Of a DNA stretch of 64,000 bases, positions 39,701-51,789 are shown piece after piece (position 1 is the first letter of the stretch; every line of letters begins with the position of its first letter). Below the pieces are notes generated by a model. It ran no database searches. It had not been told where the DNA came from and saw nothing but the letters and a program-made list of their open reading frames with translations. Source of the stretch: Promerops cafer. Taxonomy: Eukaryota; Chordata; Aves; Passeriformes; Nectariniidae. Both the position numbers and the translations under genes were made by a program. Where the stretch lies: the NCBI GenBank assembly GCA_013398275.1, contig VZSE01001853.1, positions 794,501 to 858,500 on the forward strand. Reading direction: 5' to 3'.

Positions 39701-41281
39701 AATCAAGGATCAAAAAGAGAACCAGTAGAAACAAGATCCTTTGAGTACCCATGTTTGAACTGGAGTCTGGCAGTTTGCTGCATGTATGGACAGGATTTGT
39801 GCAGTCTGTGACTGACTGAATCTAATTGAGGTCTATCTAGACCACTCTTACTCCTTCTGTGACTCCAGCTGGCACAAAGGAGAGTAAGGAAAATTCATTT
39901 GTGTACTTTTATGCTTAGGTTGGGGCTCTTTGGAAGTGAGGAGGCCTTAACAGGCAGACTCAGTTGCAGAAGGTGAGAAAGTTAAACTGGGATTTGAACC
40001 TCAAATTTCAAGAGGTATGGGTGGGTAGGATTTGAGGACAGATGCCAAACTACGAGGGTGATAGAGGAGTAGAGAGAAATCCAGAATGCTGACAGTAGGG
40101 CTGTAAGACAGGAATGGAGACTGAATAGGCTATGAACATAGACAAGAAGAAAAACAGATGTCCTGGGAATAAAGAATGAAAATAGAATTGGAATTCAAGA
40201 GATGTCTGGGCTGGTGCTGGGACGGAGAGGGAGAAGGTTAGGAACATTAGGGGACATGTTGGGGCTCGAAGTGGGAGGTTTGCAAGAGGACAGTTTAGGG
40301 AGGAAGTGTCTGTGGCATTTAGGTTTCTTTGCAAATTTGGCACTGAACCAAAGCACAGACATTTGTACAAATAGGAGAGTATATTCTAATTGCTTTAAAG
40401 ATCCTAGATCTGGAACTGACCCAACTGTGGACTCAGGGTGATTTCACAACTTAGAGGTTTGGTTTTTTTTTTCCATTTTTGAACTCGAAAATAATTTCTA
40501 AAATATATTCCACAAAGCTTTAGGTTGGTATCATCTGGTTTACCAAATTATAAAATTACAAAATTAGATTTTCATTTTGTATAATTTTGGTAGGACTTTC
40601 TTTGTAAGATACATTATTTTTATTTACTTGCTTGGCATTCTTCGTTATTAACAAGTTTAATACTAGGATTTGACACTTCTTGAAAGGGTAATTTTACAAA
40701 TTTATTGTCTTCTAATGTACTTCATTGTTCAATTACCTTTTTAAGGATACTGCTGTACATCTCAGGTTTTGTAGATGGGCAGTTTATAGTTCCTCCATTC
40801 AAAAAAAAGATTGCAATGTTTTCTTCAGTATCTAGACTACGTGGTTTTACCATTCAATCTTTCTGTTTGCTCTCTGGTATGCATATTTTGACATGTTATT
40901 ATATCATTATCCACTAATTGAAAAACAAGCTCCTGTGATTAAACAAATCTTTCAAACCTCACAGAAGAGAGTTCAAGTCTCTGAGTATTCCCTCTTCTCC
41001 TTTACTCTAGAAATAATTTTTATGATAACCATTATGTCATTGCTTTAGCAAACTTCAGCCATCATTGACTGGTCAACCTAATGGCAAAGAGACATAAAGG
41101 AATTGAAACCTCATTCTAGATGATTCTTACATACGGGATGTTTTTTATTGGCTCACTCTGTAATTTCTCTTTGATTCCCAGCCCTCATTCTTCTATGAGA
41201 CTAAAAACTCTACTCTTTCATTATATCAAGTTTGCTAAAATTTCTCGATGGAGAAAAATCCTGCAGACCCACATTCCACTG

Positions 41282-41296
41282 TTTTTTTTTTTTTTT
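41282..41296. repeat. Poly-T tract
   Basis: There are about 15 consecutive T, with a further interrupted T run near 41330-41350. Confidence 0.9.
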
Positions 41297-42572
41297 CCAT
41301 AATAGTAGTATTAAAGCATAGGGTAGTTTTGGGTTTTTTTTTGTTTTTCCTCAGAGACCATTTAGGCAGATAAAGGAATGTATTTCAGCACATTGTGTTA
41401 CATGACTCTGTACACACATGCACGCACACTTAAGCTGAAATAGTAGCCAAGAAAGCAGAGATACTATCTGGCCAAGTAAAAGCAAACATGAGAAAGAAAC
41501 TCTGAATGGTGCTGTGGTGAAGGAGTTGCTAGTGAGATCAACAGTGTAGTAAGGTTAAAAGAAAACTGACCTATCATAACCTTGCCAGTGCAAAACAGAT
41601 CACGCTTATGTAAGCTACTTCAAATTTCCAAAACAAAAGATAAAATTTCTTTCAGAAGTTACTGCTCATAATTGGGTAGAGAAGCATGCTCTGAAAGCAC
41701 CCAGTTGATTGAGTAGAATCATCAGAGAACTACAGAGTTCTCCACCAAGTATAGAAAGTAGGTACAGAGAAGAATGGATTTCCTCTGTTCATGCATGTTT
41801 CCAGCGTGTCAGCACAGTACAGTACAAAGCTCAGAGTGGTTGAAGGTCTCAGGCTGTGTACAGGCAGCCATTGCTGTTTGTTTTGTGTTGAAGTGGAAGG
41901 TGCGAATTCGTTATTGAGAGTCAATAAATATAACTGATAAATTAAATTCGTGTGTTTCATTGCATTGTTGGCTGAATGACATACATCTTAATGAAGGCTT
42001 AACTAATTTTGGAACATAGCATTCTTCAAGGATTATAAACAATGTGTATACCAGAACAGATTTAGTGTCGTGTCTGCAGCCAGTCATGTCAAAGTATGGA
42101 GAATTCAAGAGTGCTGAAATTTTTTGTGTGCTAAAACGAGAACAGGAACGTACAGTCAGGAAACAGTGATGAAAGTATCAGCACTTGAAAAGCATCCCTA
42201 AGCAAAAATGACTGGAATAGTCGATAGGTAACTGGCATTTAGCAGCTTGAGTGCAGTAACTCTGTTTGAGAACAAATGTCATACTATTAAAAAAAAAATT
42301 GTTTTTAAAAGAAAAACTTTAGATGAGCTCAGTATGGAGAACTTTCAGTCAATCTCTGCTCATTCAGTGAGGAAACAATCTTATTCATGCACTGGACTAT
42401 TTACACATAGATGGATTATCAGGGACATCATAATGACACCTGTTTGTTCTGTTCAAATTAATTCCAGTGAAAATTGCTCCCTCTTTGTGCCTTAGAAACA
42501 TTCCTACATCTGAAATCCTCAGGGAAAATATTTGAAGTAATCCCCTTGTTTCTGTTAAAAAACTCTCCGTCC

Positions 42573-42605
42573 CACCTAAAGATTAGGTGCTAAATAGCAC
42601 CTAAT
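42573..42605. repeat. Triple inverted motif CACCTAA / TTAGGTG / CACCTAA
   Basis: CACCTAA at 42573-42579 is followed by its reverse complement TTAGGTG at 42583-42589 (3-base spacer). The larger arm ATTAGGTGCT at 42582-42591 also pairs perfectly with AGCACCTAAT at 42596-42605 (loop AAAT). The central arm can therefore pair with either neighbour but not both. CACCT is also the core recognised by ZEB-type zinc-finger repressors; no function is claimed here. Confidence 0.7.
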
Positions 42606-42784
42606 TGTGTAGCAACTGTTATTTGACAGATGATAGCTAACACAACAGCAATGCTGGGTTAGAGCAAAGGTTTATCTGGCAATCCTGCAATTTGTTGTAA
42701 AGTGGCTTCAATGTGAGAAGTACCACATTGCATTTAATGGTTCTCAGAGGACTTCTCTGCTTCAAGTTGTTCAGTATTCTCTCA

Positions 42785-43130
42785 AATAAGTGTTAATTTT
42801 TAGCATCCACAGGTCTTATGGTAAGGAATTCCACAGCTCTCATGCATGAAGAGCAGTTTATATTTGTTCTCATTCTGCATCATTAGATGCCTTCTCATTC
42901 ATCTGTTGGAAAATACAGTTGATTCGTATCTCCATTCTCCTTTCTCATGATGTGGCAGGCCCCTTATTTCTTCCTTTTCCTTATACCATCTCTTTTCCAA
43001 GCTGTAGAATCCTAGCTTGTTTAGGTGATTTATTCCACACAGTGCAATTGTGTGAGTGCATGATGTTGCTGCATGTCAGAGGTAACCCTTCCTACCCTTC
43101 TCTGATGCTCTGACACTTCTGTTCCTTGTG
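42785..43130 (-). mobile_element. Ancient CR1-like LINE fragment
   Basis: Read in reverse, this is an old CR1/L3-type fragment. The clues are TAAGGAATTCCACAGCTC, CTCATTCTGCATCATTAGATGCC, the TCTCCATTCTCCTTTCTCATGATGTGGCAGG stretch, and TCTCTTTTCCAAGCTGTAGAATCCTAGCTTG (an echo of the conserved LEKRRLR-type region before the reverse-transcriptase end). Divergence is high, so the limits and subfamily are uncertain. Confidence 0.55.
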
Positions 43131-44241
43131 AGGTGAGGTACTAGAATGGTTGTCAGCATTCAGTAATGCAGACAACAGCATGGAAGTGCAAAGTGACACA
43201 GTGAGTTCTGTATTATTTATTTCTTCCACAGTAATTTCCAAAATGTTTGTTTTTAGCATTATTTAAAACTGAACCAAAATTATAATGGTTTTATCAAGTA
43301 TAATAAATCCCAAGATCTCACGAATGAAAACAGTCAGCTAGAAGTTCATCATTTTATGTCTATGGTCAGGAGCATTTTTAAAGCCTTTGATTTATCTCTT
43401 TTGAATTTCATATGTTATTTAATGCAAAGATTCATTAGATTTTCTCCTGTTCTTCACATCACCTAAATTTTCAACTGTCTAATATTATAGTATTCTATCA
43501 GCAACTTTTTTACACCTCATTTTTGAGATTGCCTGTTAAATAGAATAAATGAATAAAATAGATGAAGTCCACTTCTAAGTGGAATATTGTTACTTATAAC
43601 TACCTTACAGTGATTTTCTAAAAATTATACTTAATTTCTGCTTTTTGAGAAGGATCTGTGATTCTGAGTGACTGTGGAAATTATTACACTGTTGTGGTCT
43701 GACTTTTCTTCATACCTTTGGGTATGGAAAAAAGCAGTGTAGCTGATGCCCATGATATCTCAAAGGGTGCACCATTGATTTCACTGATATCTAATGCCAC
43801 TTCTCCCTGTCACATGTAATACATGGTGGTGAAGAGGGAAGACAGCATTTCATTAGTGTCTCTCCAATAAAAAGACTTAAGTGCATACAGTTGTGTACCA
43901 AGAAGGAGATTCACATTGATCTAACACTTCAAAAATAAGGAAAATAAGGTATACTGTAAGGTCATTGTCATTTGAATCTGCATTAACAGCATATTTAGAA
44001 AAGCCATTGACAGAGTTTTCCACCTACTGTGTTGTATTGTCATTTTAATATTGAATTTTCCTAATGATGTTTTAAATACAGGTTACAGTAGTTACATAGA
44101 TAACCATACTAATACCTATTAAGGTCTTCAAAATACTGTATTAATTTTTGAAATTTATACCTGTAATGAACAGAGCTAGGATATATTCCAACTTTGCTTA
44201 TTTTTGAATCATCAAAATTTATTTTTTAATTTTTCTTTTAG

Positions 44242-44407
44242 GTATAGACAAATGCAGCTTGGCACAGAAAGCAAAGTAGCTGAACTTCTTCACCAAAGTA
44301 AGTTAAAGTCCTTTGAAACTGAACATGTTCAACTCATGCAACAAGAAACAGCTAAGAATCTTTCACAGTGCCAAATGGAATGTGAGAAATACCAGAGAAA
44401 GCTGGAG
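44242..44407 (+). CDS. PIBF1: PIBF1 internal exon, 166 nt
   Basis: The acceptor is TTTTTCTTTTAG and the donor is GAG|GTATGT. The first G completes glutamine begun in the exon at 10782. Then 55 codons read YRQMQLGTESKVAELLHQS to ECEKYQRKLE and end on a codon boundary. Human PIBF1 has [21 protein letters not shown] at about residues 441-495. Entry phase 2 and exit phase 0 mean that skipping this exon would shift the frame. The upstream methionine-rich open reading (44204-44241) is intron: the acceptor lies within it. Inverted LTR copies lie on both sides (24.0-24.7 and 44.9-45.6 kb). Confidence 0.93.
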
Positions 44408-44928
44408 GTATGTTATATAAAGAGACACTTTACAGGGCATTATATAGTTGTTTTCAATTAGAATGCAAAGTGGAAAAGCTTGGGGAAAAAGTAACAACAT
44501 GGCATGGCTGAATTAGTATCTCCACTAAATTGTGCAGAAGCAGGGTCAAATGACAAAACTTACAATATTTGATCAGTTTAATGGAACACAAGACCACAGG
44601 GAGAGGAAGAAGCAAAACAATCTCTCATGGAAAGATGTTAAAGACAGTACCTCATTCATGTGGGGTATATTTACCTGCTTGTGTCACAAAGCTGCTTATG
44701 TCAGTCTGTGTGAGAACTGTAGGGAGAGAAGACAGTTTCACCAAAACAAGTGCAGTGAATTCAGTATCATTATTTGCAAATAGGATCTGTAATAGCATTG
44801 TTACATAATAAAATACTTCTATTGATACACAATTCTGGAATCAATTTTTCACAGCTAAAAAAGTCAAGGTGAGCATGGTGTATACAGCATTGAAAAGACC
44901 TAACCTTGCTAGTCCTAGCATGATGGGC

Positions 44929-45650
44929 TACCTTGGTGGGGTCCTAGACACCCACTCAGTCACTCATTCCTCCTCCTGAAGAGGATGGGTGTGATAGGGA
45001 GATCACTTGCCTGTTACCATCATGGGCAAAACAGATTTGACCTGGAGAAAAGTAATTTCACTTAATACCTGTTGACATAGGTTGGATAGTGAGAAACAAC
45101 GACAAAAAGTAAAACATCTTTCCCCACCCTGTTCTCCTTTATTTTAACTTCCCTCCTTCATTTTTGACTCTTGAGCCTCCCCCTTCCGGAGCAGTGCAGG
45201 GGGAATGGGAAGTAGGGGTTCAAGTCGGTCCGTAACAGCCCTTCTCTGATCGTGTTTCCTCCTCATACTTTTTTATCCTGCTCCGGTGTGGATCCTTCAT
45301 GTCCTGCTGCTTCCTTCAGGAGAAACTCTCCTGTTTTGGTTCTCCACAAGTTGCAGTGCCTTCTGGGGATGTCCACCTGCTCCAGCATGGGGTCCTCTAT
45401 GGGCTGCAGTATGGACATCTGCTTTGGTGTGGTCTTTCATGGGCTGCAGGCAGGCAACCTGCTTCACCATGGGCTGCAGAGGGCATCTCTGCTTTGGCAG
45501 CTGGAGCATCTCCTCCCCTCCTTCTCTCACCTCTGTGTTGGCACCATGGCTCTCTCTCACTTTTTTTCCCCTCACTCTTCACTGCTGTGCAGCATTTTTG
45601 TGCTTTATTAAATACAGTTTCCTTGAGGTGCAGCCCCCTTGGCTGGGGGA
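44929..45650 (-). mobile_element. Endogenous retrovirus LTR, avian family, minus strand
   Basis: Read in reverse, this shows the same ordered blocks as the plus-strand LTR near 24.0-24.7 kb. The inverse of TCTGTTTTGCCCATGATGG lies at about 45017-45035, the end-proximal GGTGGGGTCCTAGACACCCA block at about 44935, the CCCTGTTCTCCTTTATTTTAACTTC block at about 45127, and repeated CTGCTCCAGCATGGGG, GGGCTGCAG and CTTCACCATGGGCTGCAG units at about 45378-45500. It is more diverged than, or of a different subfamily from, the other copy. The long overlapping frames on both strands at 45252-45780 come from these GC-rich units and are not genes. There is no retroviral coding sequence next to it. Limits are approximate. 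Confidence 0.7.
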
Positions 45651-46379
45651 CACAGCCTGGGCACCTGCAGCCAGTGCACCTGTTTATGTGGGCTGTAACC
45701 ACTTGGGGTTGTTAATCTCTACAAACTTAGAATTTATTATCTTTAAAGCATACGTATCATATCCTGCTCTCTTATTTTAATCTTGGAAATGTTAGTATTC
45801 CACAGAGAAAACGTACTTTAAAACAAAATTTCTTCACCTGTCCAAAGTTAGTTCCAAAAACATATCACAGAGTCCTGTTTATGAGATTTAAATGAGATTG
45901 TTAGTGTATGTTTCAAATGAATGTCAGGATACAAACTGGACAGGACAGAAGAAAGTGGCATCTGTGGCAGCCTTTGTTTTTTTGGGAGAAGGATGCCCGT
46001 ATTCAAGTCTCCACATTCCTAGTGCTGAACCTGCCTAAGTTGTTTATGAAAAGGAACTATATAGTGGAAACAGAATTAGAGAATTTCAGATAGACTGTAA
46101 TTTCTTGTTTTGTCCGTATTGGGACATTCAGATCCTGGCTGATGAGGTTAGTTGTGGTCACAAGCACTGGGAGTGCCAGTTTTGCTAAACATAGAGGTTG
46201 CTAAACAGATTTTTAATTGCACAGACATGTCTAAACTTGGAGAATGTAGTTCAATTTGAGTTATATTTTCATTTTCTTTGTGGAAATTTTTTGATCTGGC
46301 AATAACTCAAATATTTGGCATTCAGTTCTATTAACACTTTTGGCACTTCTTTTTCTCTTTAGAGAGACACTTTTAAATT

Positions 46380-46428
46380 CTTTCATTAAGAAACATGCAC
46401 TTAAGTGCTCTTTCATTAAGAAATATGC
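46380..46428. repeat. Tandem duplication, 30-bp period
   Basis: CTTTCATTAAGAAACATGC at 46380-46398 recurs at 46410-46428 with one change (C to T). A palindromic CACTTAAGTG lies between the copies. Confidence 0.9.
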
Positions 46429-47637
46429 TTGCAGACTTTAAATATTTGATGTCTGAAGCTTTTTTTTTGTTCCTTTTGACTGAATTCTTGGGGTTTTTAA
46501 ATTTTCTTTCTTATATATAGCATTAATGTACTAAGGTTTTTTCCTTACTGTTACACGTTTATAGTGTAGGCACTGGTACCTTGTGGCTCAGCTACAGCGT
46601 TTTGGACTAACTCTTGTTTTTATTTAGGGCATAGAGTAGTTCCTCTTGCTAAACTAGGAAACAGATGGTTTAGCTATTGCCCAGTTTCAACATATACATT
46701 TATTTCTTCTGTGACACTAGACTGAACTCTTTATATTCAAGTGGCTTGTTTCCCTAAGCATTGTGTATTCTTTTGTGGTTTCAACAGTGACTCTAGTATT
46801 ACTGCTCTGCACACTGTGCATATATTTCTGTATCTCCAAATCTGTATTCACTTGTCATTCTGAATGTTTGTGATTTTTACTTAGGAAGTTAGTATGAAAT
46901 CTAACAGCAATACCACTTGGTTATTACTTCACCTGTTTTGGTGGGATTTTTTCTGCAAATTTTATGTAGATTGCTACTTTATGTACCAAGGATTTTCTTA
47001 TTCCAGTTTGGTGTGTATTTATTTGGTCAATGTTGTTTCCTATTTTCAGGCACTTTATCAAACTTAAATTATTATGCAGGCCTTCATAGCTTTTAATTTT
47101 GAATATGAGAGATTTTTGTTTAAGCTTAGTGGATTAAGTATTTACATAAGTCTTGAATGGTGATGGCATATTACCTTTTATTAGTAAGTAAGTAATAAGA
47201 CTGGTATAGCTTTAATGGCACATTTTTATATTTGTATTCTGCAAAGGAATCTTCATAAATTGATGACTAAAATCAGAATCCAATTAAAGCAACAAAAATT
47301 ATTGCATTTACGCTATTTTGACTGCTGTGTGTGAATTTTTTTAGTTGTTACCAGGCTTTTCCTAAGTTTCCTTTAAAATTCTTGTAGCTTTTTCAGACAG
47401 CTTCTTAGATTTACTAGGGGCTCAGCAGACAGGCGTAAGGTCCGAGAGTTTAATCTGTGTGAGATAATACTATTGAAAGAATAACTGCTTTTTAAAGTAC
47501 TTTAATCTTTGCTGTGCAAAACTTATATCAGATACTTAATATCATACTGGTACACATTTTACATGTATTATCTTTTGCCTCTTTAAAGAATCACTGTAAT
47601 ACTGAATCCCTGATCTTTCCATTATTCATTTTCACAG

Positions 47638-47788
47638 GTGCTTACAAAGGAATTTTATAGTCTTCAGTCTTCTAGTGAAACCCGCATTATTGAGCTTCAA
47701 ACACAGAATTCTGAGTTTCAAGCAAGACTAGATACTTATGAAAAACTTGAAAAAGAGCTTGATGAGATAATACTGCAGACAGCAGAAA
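47638..47788 (+). CDS. PIBF1: PIBF1 internal exon, 151 nt
   Basis: The acceptor is TTTTCACAG and the donor is A|GTAAGT. Fifty codons read VLTKEFYSLQSSSETRI to ELDEIILQTAE, followed by one base (A) of the next codon. Human PIBF1 has VLTKEFYSLQASSEKRI at about residues 496-546. Read-through into the intron gives only ten further codons before a TAG at 47818-47820. The segment is coiled coil, with leucines and isoleucines at heptad-like spacing and a run of acidic residues toward its end. Confidence 0.93.
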
Positions 47789-49685
47789 GTAAGTTCTGTC
47801 ACAAGTTGTTTTATCTGTAGGTGTTTCTGGCATTATGATATCTTTTTTCTCATGACACTCTGAAAGTATTACAGTGCCTGTCATTCTTCTTCATCATGCC
47901 TGACAAGTAAAAGGCAGTAATTATTTTGATAGAAAATATTAATGGCAGGTTTCTAAGTGTACCTGCAAATGTGTAGCAAACATCCATATGTCTAAGTTTG
48001 TGCTTATTGAAAATCATCTCAGTCATTTCTCTTTTCCTTATTCTAATTATCTATTATAATTAGATACACCCTTTAGGATTCTTCTATTATTTAAGTACAT
48101 TTTAAATGTCAGGAAGCCCTCTTTGTTGACAGGCAAATACAGGTTTTATATTTCACTACAGTTATTAATGTGAATTTTCTAAATAATTGGAAGGAGGAAA
48201 AAAACTCTTCCTTCTGCTGAATTCATAATAATTAGACATTAAATAGTTGCTTGTGGCAGCTCAGTCTGTTCCAAGTACTAAACCATGGATTAAATTAATA
48301 CCTGATTACTCTTGAAAATTTTTATCTCTCATTCACAAAAGTGAAAATGTTCCCAAACACAGCAAAATTTGTGTAAAATCTCTATTCATTTGGATCTCAG
48401 CCTAAATCGATCCACAAAGCAATTAATTTCTAATTTGAAACTCTGACTCTAGTCTGGAAATCTAGCCGGTGCGTAAACAGAGTAGGACATACTAAAATTT
48501 CAGACTAATTCGTCTCCTTCTCCTTTTCTTTTTCTTTCCTTCTTCAAAAAATAGCCACAATTTATAAAGTATTCTGTATAGAAGATTATTGCATAAGCTT
48601 TATATATAAACAGTAGTGTCTAGCAAAGTGTGCATTACCAAGATGCAGTGATGTTAGGGTATCTTCAGTAACCAGACTGCACATGCTTTATTAATTTTAT
48701 GCACTGCAGCCTGTACTTAGAATGGCCTGACTACCCAAAGGTTTCAGTCTGACCATAAGCATGTTTGCTGTATACACGTTTCTGTTTTAGTCAGTAATAT
48801 TTTTTTTGAAGTGTGTATATATATAAACTTGCCTAAGGAGTATTTATGTATTAACACAGAATTTTTGGACCTTACCTTCATTTTCTCCAAGGAGAAGGTA
48901 GAGTTCAGAACACTGGTTTTTATTTACACTGGTTTGCATTTTCTTACACATCTTGGGACAGCAGTAAAGTTTTTTACCAGATCAATCTTACGTTCTTAAA
49001 TATCTATTTTAATTACTATTTACATTCTGTGCTACAGAATGCTAAAGAAAGGAAAGTTTCCAAATGAACTGTTCTTTTAAAATATAGTGACTTTATATTC
49101 TTATTTCCTTGGAGAAAAAAAGGAGTTATAGCTTAATATTATTTCAATATACTTTCTATTTAATAATGAACCTGCTATTTCAGTGTATTTGATATAGAAA
49201 GTTAAGATTAATACTAGTTAAGTCTCGTATCTTAGGGAAAAGAGAAGAAAAAATATTATGTAAAAAAAAAAAGAACACTTTGAAGGAGAAGACAGATACA
49301 CTTCCTCCTGTGTCTCAGATTATGCCCTGATAGGTATATGTCATAAATAGTTAAAGGTAGAAAAATAACTGAAAGGAAATATAATTATTTTTCAAATCAA
49401 ATGTGTTATGGAATGTGTTCAGTCTCTCTTTCTTGGAATATAATTTAGACTGAAGCATTGTGTGGAAGACAATTAGAGTTTTCTACAAACTTAAGTAATA
49501 ATAAGGATTAATCTTCATTCCTGTGGTCACCTCATTATATTTGAATAGCATGTAATGTTTTATTCTTCATTCTGAGTCATGAAGCCTCTGCTGTTTTACA
49601 GTATTTGGGGATGCAAGTGGGGATTGGGTTCTCTGGACTTTTTAATAAACTGTGTATTTATTTACACATGTGAGATGGCTTTTGT

Positions 49686-49743
49686 CATATAATATATAAA
49701 TTATATATGTGTAATATATATATATATATCTATATATATATAT
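49686..49743. repeat. (TA)n microsatellite, interrupted
   Basis: This is almost pure alternating TA with a few TGTG, TC and AAAT interruptions. It can form cruciform or hairpin structures and is likely to vary in length. Confidence 0.92.
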
Positions 49744-50844
49744 CTTTATCTTTTTTTTCCTTTGGAAAATATGCATGTGGAAGAGATCACTGAATTTTTA
49801 CTGTTACTCCCTGATCGTTATGCCTCACTTTATTAATATTGAAATTACATGAAACAGCCTATTCAGGAAGCTATCAAGAATTTATATAGCCACCTCTTAC
49901 AGCGCCTGAGAGGTTCCCAGATGAATAACAGTAGTAAATTTCCCTGGCATTTGTCTATTTTTCCTTTTCAGGGTACAATCTTCACATTAGGGTATTTTTG
50001 TTGTAGACATTTAGTTGTTTGATTTTTCTTGTTTCCATTGGTTAGTATCTTTCTAAGAAAAGATCTATCTACGTCCACACAATGGCACGCCCTTGCTGAG
50101 TAGCATAAGAAACTGTCATTAATAAGTGTCCCCTAGCTTGTAAAATGTATTTTTTACACCACAAAGTCAGGTGAAGAGCCTGGAATGTTGTAAGAGAAGA
50201 GAAGCACACACTGATACAGAATATTATTTTGACACCTACAACATTTCCAATTTCTTTTGTGTTTGTCTTCATGATGTGACATTTACTGGACACTAGAGAC
50301 AGATATGAATTTACAGGACAGGATCTTACTGATGTTTTTCTGAGACATTTGACACTGAATATGTAACCAAAAAGAAGGGTTTTAACAAAGGCAGGTTAAA
50401 TTATTCTTTATGTTTTTCTGAACCAGAGGTGTTTACAGCACTGAAGAATTCCCTGTGTATTTAAGACGGCTCTGAAGTGCTGGTGTCTTTGTAGTGCCAC
50501 ATTAGTAAACTTCTTCTGTCGTACTTAATGAAATGTCTATATTGTTTTTCATGTAACTAGATATGTGACTTACCACAGGTGCTCTTCTAGAGGCTTTTCT
50601 CTTTCTAAATGTGTTTTAAGAATCCTTTTTTAAAATAGCATTACAAGGGTATTAGACAAGTGAGAACAGAAGTTATAGCATTTTGCAAGTTGTTGAGAAA
50701 TAAGGTATTTCTGATTTTGAGGCACTTGAGCATTAAGAAAGATGAGTCAGATAGGACTCACATCATTTCCTACGTTTGTTTCTCCTGTTCCCAGCTCTTT
50801 GATTCATCAAAGCTTTTGTGTGGTGCCTGGGCTGGTGTTTACTT

Positions 50845-50940
50845 GTTCTCCCTCCTTCTTTCACACCCCTGCTGCTCCCATTTTTCTCATTGTCCCCCTT
50901 CACCCCTCCTCTCTGTCCCCCTCTCTCAGCCCCTGCCTAC
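50845..50940. repeat. Pyrimidine-rich (C/T) tract
   Basis: About 95 bases are dominated by CCCTCC, CCCCTTC and CTCTCT words. It lies 850 bases before the next exon. It could bind polypyrimidine-tract proteins, but no nearby AG leads into a recognisable exon. Confidence 0.65.
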
Positions 50941-51789
50941 TTCACACATACACTTGGTTTTTTTCTTTATGTTTTTTTTTCTGGCCCACTTCGTCTTACA
51001 GGTGAGAGAAAACCTGAATTTCAGAACATGATATATGAACATATACATTTTAATCTTGCTGCTTTTGGGATTTCCTTTCAAAGCAATTATAATCTGTTTA
51101 AAACCCTTAGAAATGCATTTTCAGAAATCAATCACCTATGGAGGCAGAGATTATTTTTAATATTTCTATTTTGCATATACATCTCTTTTTTGCCCTTCTC
51201 TAAAGAAACAGATGACATTTGTTTTCATCAAGCGTGGTGAAATTGCTGATCACCACAGCCTTTCAAAAACCATGGTGAGCACCCTCACTGTGACGTGAGC
51301 TCCCTTAGCAACATCAGATGTGTCCCTTCTGGTCCCATGGATTTGGTTATGTCCTGTCACCTTAAACACTCCCTAATTTTATCTTACTCTACCTTCTCAT
51401 GTATGCAGAGAAAATCAATTCTTTAGATTAGAAACTTAAGCAACCTAACCTTCTGCAGCTGAATGAAACTTACACAAGTAGTATGTATTTTGTGACCATA
51501 CCAACAGTATGAATATTCAAGGCAACTGAACTATCTTCCTTTACTTTCATACTGCATTAGTCTTATGTTAATCATAAAAATAAAAAGTGTTTTAAGAAAT
51601 TAAAGCATGGCACTAAATTTAATGCTAATGTTGAAAAAAACTTTTCCACTCAAGTCCAGAAGGTTGCACCAACTGAAAATTTAGCTTCTAGAAAAATGTT
51701 TTTGCATGTTGAGTTGTAAATAGAATTGCTTAGAAGTTTATAAGTTCTGGCACTGTTCTTCAACAGCACCTTTCTGCAATTTTTTGCAG

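Larger units (their letters stand above)
10881..44241 (+). other. PIBF1: PIBF1 large intron, 33.4 kb
   Basis: A single intron runs from the GTAAGT donor to the acceptor CTTTTAG. The coding frame on either side is contiguous in human PIBF1, with no residues missing, so no coding exon is expected inside. Contents by stretch: about 11.88-12.09 kb is a CpG-richer patch; 12.1-24.0 kb shows only short simple repeats and short hairpins; 24.0-24.7 kb is an ERV LTR; 24.7-34.8 kb shows simple repeats only; 34.9-35.3 kb is a CR1 3' end; 35.9-39.7 kb is AT-rich with no recognisable transposon; 42.57-42.61 kb is a triple inverted motif; 42.8-43.1 kb is an ancient CR1. None of the many short open frames resembles a protein I know. 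Confidence 0.85.
44408..47637 (+). other. PIBF1: PIBF1 intron, 3.2 kb
   Basis: This GT-AG intron ends in TTTTCACAG. It contains the minus-strand LTR at about 44.93-45.65 kb and a 30-bp-period duplication at 46380-46428. The rest shows nothing recognisable. Confidence 0.85.
47789..51789 (+). other. PIBF1: PIBF1 intron, 4.0 kb
   Basis: This GT-AG intron has a TTTTTTGCAG acceptor. It holds a (TA)n tract at 49686-49743 and a pyrimidine-rich tract at about 50845-50940. The overlapping frames at 50660-51240 arise from that C/T-rich tract. I see no transposon. Confidence 0.82.

Noticed and set aside
40050..40441. 106-codon minus and 79-codon plus frames
   Set aside because: Overlapping opposite frames in slightly GC-richer intron; no domain, no splice context.
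44204..44241. Apparent ATG start for a separate 85-codon protein at 44204
   Set aside because: The first codons are the polypyrimidine tract and AG acceptor of a PIBF1 intron; the true exon begins at 44242.
45252..45780. Several long overlapping open frames on both strands (up to 164 codons)
   Set aside because: They coincide with GC-rich tandem units of the minus-strand LTR; no frame has splice support or a known domain.
50846..51005. Pyrimidine tract followed by TTACAG as an extra PIBF1 exon acceptor
   Set aside because: The sequence after 51001 encodes nothing like PIBF1, and the exons at 47638 and 51790 already join without a gap.
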